26,934 nt of DNA. Source: Gaiella sp051003695 (GTDB taxonomy: Bacteria; Actinomycetota; Thermoleophilia; Gaiellales; Gaiellaceae). Position numbers and translations under genes: made by a program. Under the pieces are notes generated by a model. The model was given only the letters and a program-made list of their open reading frames with translations. It did no database searches and was not told the DNA's origin. The stretch is from positions 1 to 26,934 of the forward strand of contig JBPCLB010000220.1 of assembly GCA_051003695.1 (NCBI GenBank), given 5' to 3'. This document shows positions 22,022 through 26,934 of this stretch, one piece after another (within the stretch, counting starts at the first letter, position 1; each line of letters starts with the position of its first letter).

Positions 22022-22960
22022 ATGATCACCGTGGTCGTGCCCGCGCGCGACGAGGAGCACACCGTCGAGCAACTCTACGCGGAGCTCGCGACCACACTGG
22101 ACGACGTGGATCCGGAGTGGGAGGTGGTGTACGTCGACGACGGGTCGACCGACGGAACCTTCGCGGCGATGACCCGCCTGCACGTCCGGCACGACAACGT
22201 GCGCGTGGTGCGCCTGCGACGGAACGCCGGAAAGGCAGCTGCGCTCGACGCCGCGTTCGGCGAGGTGGAAGGCGCGATCGTGGTGACGATCGACTGCGAC
22301 CTCCAGGACGACCCGGCGGAGATCCCACGGTTGCTCGAAAAGCTCGAGGAGGGATTCGACCTCGTGACGGGTTGGAAGTCGGATCGAGCCGACCGTCGTT
22401 CTCGCCGTCTGTTCTCCCGGTTGTTCAACGCCGTCGCCGGACGGGTGTCGGGTCTTCGGCTGCACGACATGAACTGCGGCCTGAAAGCCTTTCGGGTGGA
22501 GGTGGCGCGCGAGCTCGCGCTCTACGGCGAGCTCCATCGCTTCATCCCCGTGCTGGCACACGACCGGGGCTTTCGCGTCGGTGAGGTGGCGGTCAACCAT
22601 CGCCCGAGGACACACGGGCGCAGTCGCTACGGCGTCGAGCGGTACGTGCGGGGCTTCCTCGACCTGCTCACCGTCTCGTTCATGGGACGCTACCGCCATC
22701 GGCCACTGCACCTCTTCGGCGGGCTCGGGCTCGTGCTCTCGACCGGCGGCTTCACGATCCTGCTCTATCTCACGATCGTGAAGCTCACGGGGCACGCGAT
22801 CGGCGGGCGGCCGTTGCTGACGCTCGGAGTCCTGCTCGTCGTCGTCGGAATCCAATTTCTCTCGCTGGGTCTGCTCTCGGAGCTGATCACGAGTCAGCAC
22901 GTCGAGCGGATGCGAGCGCTCTCGCGGCGTGACGCGCCGGTGGACGAGATCCTGCGGTAG
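22022..22960 (+). CDS. GT2-family glycosyltransferase with two C-terminal membrane helices (polyprenyl-phosphate glycosyltransferase type)
   Basis: A 312-residue protein. The GT-A domain has VVVPARDEEHTVEQLY, VVYVDDGSTDGT (Asp39/40), a RNAGKAAALDAAF segment and the metal-binding DCDLQDDP (91-98). MNCGLKAFRVEV and EVAVNHRPRTHGRSRYG are typical of the DPMS/GtrB-like group that loads sugars onto polyprenyl phosphate at the inner membrane face. Two C-terminal helices (about 237-262 and 275-300) fit GtrB-type topology. ATG 22022 has TACGCT 7 nt upstream. It leads an operon with a GT4 enzyme and a DUF2079 protein. Sugar donor unknown. Confidence 0.9.
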   Translation: MITVVVPARDEEHTVEQLYAELATTLDDVDPEWEVVYVDDGSTDGTFAAMTRLHVRHDNVRVVRLRRNAGKAAALDAAFGEVEGAIVVTIDCDLQDDPAEIPRLLEKLEEGFDLVTGWKSDRADRRSRRLFSRLFNAVAGRVSGLRLHDMNCGLKAFRVEVARELALYGELHRFIPVLAHDRGFRVGEVAVNHRPRTHGRSRYGVERYVRGFLDLLTVSFMGRYRHRPLHLFGGLGLVLSTGGFTILLYLTIVKLTGHAIGGRPLLTLGVLLVVVGIQFLSLGLLSELITSQHVERMRALSRRDAPVDEILR

Positions 22961-22966
22961 CGCGAG

Positions 22967-24034
22967 GTGCGGGCGCTCTACTTCGGCACCTACGACGCGT
23001 CGTATCCGCGTAACGCGCAGGTGATCTCCTGTCTCCGGTCGGCGGGAGTCGAGGTCGTCGAGCGACGGGTTCCGGTCTGGGGCCGCCACAACTGGCGGCT
23101 CGGTCTCGGGCAGCTCGCCCGGGTCGCACGAGCGGAACGTGTGCTTGCGCGAACCACCCACACCGAAGCCGACGTGTTGATCGTCGGCTATCCGGGACAC
23201 TTCGACATTCCCGCGGCCCGACGCGTTGCGGCGGGCCGGCCGCTCGTCTTCAATCCCCTCGTCTCGCTCCACGACACGCTCGTCACCGATCGACGGCGTT
23301 TCGGGCGCAGGTCGCCGGCGGCAGGGATGCTCCGTCAGGTCGACAGGATCGCGTTCGGAAAGCCCGACCTCGTCGTCGCCGATACGGAAGAGCACGCCAG
23401 GTTCTACACGGAGTCGCTCGGGGTGCCTCGAGAACGGCTCGGGGTCGCCTTCGTCGGCGCGGAGGATGCGATCTTCAGACCCGGCTGGCAGCCGCCGGCG
23501 GCCTTCCATGCGCTGCACGTCGGCAAGCTGATTCCCCTCCACGGGCTCGACACGATCCTCGAGGCTGCGAAGCTCGCGCCGGAGATCCCGTTCAGGATCG
23601 TCGGCGACGGCCAGCTCGAAGGGCTGCTCGATTCGACCGCGGCGAACGTCGACCATAGTCGCTGGCTCGACTACACGCTCCTTCCTGCCGCCTACCAGGC
23701 TGCCGGCTGCGCGCTCGGGATCTTCGGCACGGGAGCGAAGGCCGGCCGGGTGATCCCGAACAAGGTCTTCCAGGCGCTGGCCTGCGGCGCGGCGGTCGTC
23801 ACCGGGGACACGCCGGCGGCTCGAGAGTTGCTCACCGACGGGCGAGATGCGCTGCTCGTGCCCCCCGGAGATCCGGAGGCGCTCGCGGCGGCGATCCGCA
23901 GGCTCGCGGCAAGCCCGAACCTCGCGACAGAGGTCGGAGAAGCGGGGCGACGCACCTACGAACGACGGGCGAGCGAGGTCGTACTCGGCGAGCAGTGGCG
24001 AGAGCTGCTCGAACGAGTGATCGCGGCTCGATGA
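22967..24034 (+). CDS. GT4-like glycosyltransferase
   Basis: A 355-residue GT-B fold protein. The N-terminus (VRALYFGTYDASYPRN) is typical of GT4-type acceptor domains; the C-terminal donor domain shows ALHVGKLIPLHGLDTILEA, FRIVGDGQLEGLL, the IPNKVFQALACGAAVVTGD element, and LLVPPGDPEALAAAIRRL, the classic GT4 C-terminus. No signal peptide or membrane helix is apparent. GTG 22967 begins 6 bp after the GT2 stop, and the gene's stop overlaps the next start (ATGA), so the three genes are one unit. Donor and acceptor are unknown. Confidence 0.88.
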   Translation: MRALYFGTYDASYPRNAQVISCLRSAGVEVVERRVPVWGRHNWRLGLGQLARVARAERVLARTTHTEADVLIVGYPGHFDIPAARRVAAGRPLVFNPLVSLHDTLVTDRRRFGRRSPAAGMLRQVDRIAFGKPDLVVADTEEHARFYTESLGVPRERLGVAFVGAEDAIFRPGWQPPAAFHALHVGKLIPLHGLDTILEAAKLAPEIPFRIVGDGQLEGLLDSTAANVDHSRWLDYTLLPAAYQAAGCALGIFGTGAKAGRVIPNKVFQALACGAAVVTGDTPAARELLTDGRDALLVPPGDPEALAAAIRRLAASPNLATEVGEAGRRTYERRASEVVLGEQWRELLERVIAAR

Positions 24035-25446
24035 GTCGACCGCGGGGACTGATCGCGGCGGCGATTCTCGCTTTCGCGAGTGGCTTCGGTGCGCTCGCGG
24101 TGCTGCAGCACCGCGCGTTCTGGACCGGCCGCTTCGACGTCGGGAATCTCGTGCAGGCCGTCTGGTCGACGGCAAGGGGCGATCCGCTGTCGGTCACCGG
24201 GCTGCGCGGCGACCAGTTCCTCCGACTCGGAGCCCACGTCGACCCGGTCGTCGCCTTGCTCGCGCCCCTCTGGTGGGTCTGGCCCGACGCCTCGCTGCTG
24301 CTCGTGCTCCAGGCCTGCGCGGTCGCTCTCGGCGCCGTTCCCGTCTATCTACTGGCCGAGCGGGCACTGGGCTCGGCCTACGCAGGCACGGGCTTCGCGC
24401 TGGCATACCTGCTCTATCCCCCGACCCAGTGGCTCGTGCTCGACGACTTTCATCCCGTTGCGTTCGCGACACCCCTGCTACTGCTCGCGTTCGTGCTGCT
24501 CGACCGTGATCGTCTGCTCGCGTTCGCTCTGATCGCAGGGCTCGCGTGCCTGACGAAGGAGCAGGTGGGTCTGACGGTGGCGGCGATGGGCCTCGTGTAC
24601 GCGGTACGGCGCGGGCGCCGGCTCGCAGGTCTAGCGATCGCGTTTGGGGGGACACTCGTGTCGCTCGTCGCGATCACGGTCGTCGTCCCCCACTTCGCGC
24701 TCGGCGACGGCAGCCCCTTCTCGGGACGCTACCGAGGAGTGGGTGGCTCACTCGGCGGGATCGCCGAGACGATGGCTGCCGAGCCGGGAACGATCGTCGC
24801 GGCGGCGACACAGAGTCGCGACCTCACCTATGTGGCAGAGCTCGTGCTCCCGCTCCTCGGCGTGCCACTTCTCTCACCGCTCACCGCTCTCGTCGCCTTG
24901 CCGGAGATCGCGCTCAACGTGCTCTCCGATGCCCCGACGCAGACCTCGGTCCACTTTCACTACACGGCGACCGTGATCCCCGCACTCTTCGCGGCGGCGA
25001 TCCTCGGGGCCGCGCGCCTGCGGCGCGGCCTCGGCTCGCGGCTCGTTCCCAGGCTCCTCGTCGTCTCGGCAACGCTTGCGGGCGTCGCCCTCGGCCCCCT
25101 GCCGCTCTGGCGGCACGTACCGTTCGGCTCGGAGCTCGGGACGAGGGAGCACGTCGTCACCCGCCATGCCCGGGCTGCGAGGCGTGCGATCGCGCTCGTG
25201 CCGCCGGGAGCGCCCGTCAGCGCGACCAACACCATCGGCGCGCATCTTTCGGAACGCCACCGGATCTTCAGCTTTCCGATCCTTCGCGAGGCGACGTGGA
25301 TCGTGGTCGACACCGAGCGACCCAGCTACCTGGACGCGGCCGCCGCGCCGGTGCGCTTCCGGCGTGCGCTCGAGCGGCTCGAGCGCGACCCACGCGTCGA
25401 GCTGGTCGCGGACCTCGACGGCGTGCTCGTCCTCCGCCGTCGCTGA
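24031..25446 (+). CDS. DUF2079 polytopic membrane protein
   Basis: A 471-residue protein with about ten to twelve predicted helices. The N-terminal segments FDVGNLVQAVWSTARGDPL and RLGAHVDPVVALLAPLWWVW, then YPPTQWLVLDDFHPVAFATP and CLTKEQVGLTVAAMGLVYA, are diagnostic of DUF2079, a GT-C-like family of uncharacterised membrane proteins often found near glycosyltransferases. A soluble C-terminal portion (about 370-471) follows the helices. Fully coupled to the GT4 gene by ATGA. A GT-C type transferase using polyprenyl-linked sugars made by the GT2 enzyme is plausible but inferred. Confidence 0.85.
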   Translation: MSRPRGLIAAAILAFASGFGALAVLQHRAFWTGRFDVGNLVQAVWSTARGDPLSVTGLRGDQFLRLGAHVDPVVALLAPLWWVWPDASLLLVLQACAVALGAVPVYLLAERALGSAYAGTGFALAYLLYPPTQWLVLDDFHPVAFATPLLLLAFVLLDRDRLLAFALIAGLACLTKEQVGLTVAAMGLVYAVRRGRRLAGLAIAFGGTLVSLVAITVVVPHFALGDGSPFSGRYRGVGGSLGGIAETMAAEPGTIVAAATQSRDLTYVAELVLPLLGVPLLSPLTALVALPEIALNVLSDAPTQTSVHFHYTATVIPALFAAAILGAARLRRGLGSRLVPRLLVVSATLAGVALGPLPLWRHVPFGSELGTREHVVTRHARAARRAIALVPPGAPVSATNTIGAHLSERHRIFSFPILREATWIVVDTERPSYLDAAAAPVRFRRALERLERDPRVELVADLDGVLVLRRR

Positions 25447-25476
25447 ATCGGCACGAAGCTGGTGCTGATTCGGCAC
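25443..25476. repeat. Two 12-bp direct repeats 22 bp apart after the DUF2079 gene
   Basis: CTGAATCGGCAC (25443-25454, overlapping the DUF2079 stop codon) and CTGATTCGGCAC (25465-25476) differ at one base. The second copy is also part of a 15-bp imperfect palindrome, GTGCTGATTCGGCAC (25462-25476). Confidence 0.5.
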
Positions 25477-25498
25477 ACTCTGTTGCCTGTGATGACGA

Positions 25499-25504
25499 TA
25501 GAAT
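25499..25504 (+). promoter_or_regulatory. Possible orphan -10 box
   Basis: TAGAAT lies in the convergent gap with no plus-strand protein gene downstream; it could drive the adjacent stem-forming segment. There is no clear -35. Confidence 0.25.
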
Positions 25505-25505
25505 C

Positions 25506-25589
25506 TGCAGCGGGTGGTGGGTTGGGGTGCCCCTCGGAATCGTCGCTCGGAGCGAGAATCGCGTGGGCCGGAGCAACCACTCGGCTGCA
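25506..25589. other. Long stem-forming intergenic segment between convergent genes
   Basis: The left arm 25506-25517 pairs with 25577-25589 (12 pairs including one G-T, with a single bulge), enclosing about 59 nt that contain a GGGG/CCCC mini-hairpin (25524-25533) and a TCGCTC/GAGCGA repeat. There is no U-run on either side and no ORF of credible coding character. It is a candidate terminator structure or small RNA. The rest of the 25447-25596 gap shows nothing else. Confidence 0.35.
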
Positions 25590-25596
25590 CCGATGC

Positions 25597-26814
25597 TCAC
25601 AGGGGAATCGTCTGCGGCAGCAGGTATGCGCTCAGGGCGAGCACGCCGAGGAGCGCGACGTCGTCGTCGTCGGCGGCAGCGAGGGGGACGGCCCAGCCGA
25701 GATACCAGACCGCGAGGTAGGGGGTCGTGCAGAGAACGAGACACGCAGCGCGACCGAGCCGCGGACGGGACGCACGCGATTCCCTCACGAGCCAGGTCGC
25801 GCCGGCGACGAAGCCCGCGAGTGCGAGCGCAAGGGCGAGACCACGCGGTACGCCGACCTCCTCGAGACGCGACGACAGCGCATAGCTCGTTTCGTGCGCC
25901 GCATTCTCCGCCAACGGCACGAGCGCGCGAGTCCACGCAAGCCCGTAGCGCCACGTCGCGAGGCCGAGAATCACGAGTCCGGCGACCACGAGACCGGCGA
26001 GTCGCGGGCGCCGCGTCCGGGCAGGAGCGAGCCAGTGGAGGACGAGAAAGACGGCCGGAATCCACTTGACGAGGATCGCGAGCGTCCAGAACCCGCCCGA
26101 CCAACGGTCGCGGCCGGTCGCGGCGAGCAGGAGCGCGGCGGCGAGCAGCGCTCCGACCCACGCGTCGTTGTGCCCGCCGCCACCCATGTGCACCGCGAGC
26201 ACCGGGTTCCAGCCGACCGCCGCGAGCGCGAGCGCCCGTCGGCGCGCGAGGCGTGCGGCGAGGACCGCCGCGGCCACGATCGCGCCACTGGCGAGTGATT
26301 TGTGGAGCCACGCCGCGGCGCTCGCAGACGAGCCCGCCGCCCGGGCGATCGGCTCCGAGGCCAGCGTGAACGCCGGCCCGTAAACGGATGTGGTCTCGCG
26401 CCACTCGGCGCCGACGTAGCGAGAGGCGGAACCGAGCTCGGTCTCGGCCGGTGGATCGAGGTAGGGGTTGCCTCCCTCGACCGCGATGCGTCCGTACCCC
26501 CAGTACGTCCAGGCGTCGGTCGAGAGGAGGAGTGGAGCACCGAGCGGCACCACCTGTACGACGACCGCCACCGCGGCGACGGCGGCAAGCCGCGAGGCTC
26601 CGCTGCCGCGGAGGAGAACCAGTGCGATCGCATACGCGGCCGTGGCGAGCGTCAGGAGCAGCACGAAGCCCCATGCGGTCCCGACCGTCAGGTGCCGGCC
26701 GTCGCCCGGCGCGACGGCGGAGCCGCGCGGCCAGGCGCTCAGGCAGGCCGCGCCGACGGAGGCGACGAGCGCAAGCGCCGCGCCGGCGAGCGCCGGGCCA
26801 CGCGCAGGGCTCAC
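25597..26814 (-). CDS. MptB-like polyprenol-phosphate-mannose-dependent mannosyltransferase (GT-C)
   Basis: A 405-residue protein with about eleven to twelve predicted helices. The first extracytoplasmic loop holds STDAWTYWGYGRIAVEGGNPY, then ETTSVYGPAFTLASEPIAR, and later HMGGGGHNDAWVGALLAA and LAILVKWIPAVFLVLHWL. The acidic loop residue plus GNPY, YGP and HND motifs are typical of the MptB/DUF2029-like alpha-mannosyltransferases that elongate lipoglycans outside the membrane from polyprenyl-phosphate-mannose. GTG 26814 overlaps the upstream gene's stop (GTGA). Convergent with the GT2-GT4-DUF2079 operon, whose GT2 enzyme could supply the lipid-linked sugar. The sugar is not proven by sequence. 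Confidence 0.8.
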   Translation of the reverse strand: MSPARGPALAGAALALVASVGAACLSAWPRGSAVAPGDGRHLTVGTAWGFVLLLTLATAAYAIALVLLRGSGASRLAAVAAVAVVVQVVPLGAPLLLSTDAWTYWGYGRIAVEGGNPYLDPPAETELGSASRYVGAEWRETTSVYGPAFTLASEPIARAAGSSASAAAWLHKSLASGAIVAAAVLAARLARRRALALAAVGWNPVLAVHMGGGGHNDAWVGALLAAALLLAATGRDRWSGGFWTLAILVKWIPAVFLVLHWLAPARTRRPRLAGLVVAGLVILGLATWRYGLAWTRALVPLAENAAHETSYALSSRLEEVGVPRGLALALALAGFVAGATWLVRESRASRPRLGRAACLVLCTTPYLAVWYLGWAVPLAAADDDDVALLGVLALSAYLLPQTIPL

Positions 26815-26934
26815 CGATTTGGCGGCTGCGAGTCGCCGGCGGGCGGCGCGTCCTCGGTCGCCTCCTTCGGCTCCGGCTCGGCGGGCGCGGGAGCAGACGG
26901 CGCGACGTAGTACGGGTCGTAGCTCAGGGTCGCA
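26811..26934 (-). CDS. C-terminus of an unidentified protein (cut by the window edge)
   Basis: The last 40 codons of a minus-strand gene are visible, beginning ATLSYDPYYVAP and continuing as a Pro/Ala/Glu-rich low-complexity tail to a TGA that overlaps the MptB-like start. A flexible acidic, Pro-rich C-terminus is common in membrane or secreted actinobacterial proteins, but I do not recognise the family. Coupling to the MptB-like gene suggests a role in the same surface-glycan pathway. Composition and the GTGA overlap support it being real. Confidence 0.55.
   Translation of the reverse strand, partial: ATLSYDPYYVAPSAPAPAEPEPKEATEDAPPAGDSQPPNR

Noticed and set aside
22001..24175. Minus-strand ORF of 724 codons opposite the GT2 and GT4 genes.
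   Set aside because: The plus strand carries intact glycosyltransferases with all motifs; the antisense frame is highly charged and without recognisable domains.
25573..25590. On the minus strand, GCAGCCGAGTGGTTGC resembles the D-arm of class II tRNAs (Ser/Leu).
   Set aside because: No matching anticodon arm, T-arm or acceptor stem could be folded around it; the resemblance is limited to this segment.
1..26934. Mobile elements, integrase/attachment sites, toxin-antitoxin or defence genes.
   Set aside because: No transposase, recombinase, restriction, toxin or Cas-like protein was recognised on either strand; tRNA-Phe has no nearby integrase or duplicated 3' end.

Overview
The window is a dense, very GC-rich bacterial chromosome segment. 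Many starts are GTG, genes are tightly packed, and several operon-leading genes look leaderless (a TANNNT box 6-7 nt before the start codon). An F420-type luciferase-like oxidoreductase, a UbiA/MqnP-type prenyltransferase next to cytochrome c maturation and heme genes, and an actinobacterial-type GT20 synthase point to an Actinomycetota member, possibly class Thermoleophilia. That placement is inference from gene content only. I saw no insertion sequence, prophage or CRISPR array; this looks like core chromosome with a cell-envelope glycosylation block on the right.

Layout. (1) 1-2979, plus strand: 3'-part of an M20 N-carbamoyl amino acid / allantoate amidohydrolase-like gene, an LLM-class oxidoreductase and a class I methyltransferase. 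(2) 2998-4967: arginase (minus), tRNA-Phe(GAA) (plus), SAM hydroxide adenosyltransferase (minus). (3) 4992-6670, plus: a DrrAB/NodIJ-type ABC exporter pair. (4) 6678-18898, minus: a 12-kb co-directional run. In transcription order it is response regulator, histidine kinase, HtrA-like protease, trehalose-6-phosphate synthase, moaC, ubiA/mqnP, ccmA, ccmB, ccmC, a small ccmD-like gene, a HemX/CcsA-like gene, hemA, hemC, hemD. (5) 19034-21990: a membrane M28-peptidase-like protein (plus) converging on moeA (minus). (6) 22022-25446, plus: GT2, GT4 and DUF2079 membrane protein. (7) 25597-26934, minus: an MptB-like polytopic mannosyltransferase and the C-terminus of an unidentified protein.

How the genes work together. 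The 6.7-13.5 kb block joins a quinone-type prenyltransferase, the CcmABC(D) system I heme-handling proteins and the early C5 tetrapyrrole enzymes (HemA, HemC, HemD), so respiratory-chain assembly and heme supply appear genetically linked. The regulator-kinase-protease trio resembles envelope-stress modules such as mycobacterial MprAB-PepD. MoaC and MoeA serve molybdenum cofactor synthesis from two separate transcription units. The right-hand glycosyltransferase block is probably for cell-surface glycan assembly.

Most worth a second look: the M28-like membrane protein lacking several expected catalytic/zinc residues; a 16-bp palindrome at the htrA promoter; back-to-back leaderless promoters 31 bp apart between moeA and the GT2 gene; a 150-bp intergenic region at 25.5 kb with paired repeats and a long potential stem; and an unusually long hemC-hemD junction with an ATGA-coupled ORF. 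I found nothing that clearly amounts to a new multi-gene system.
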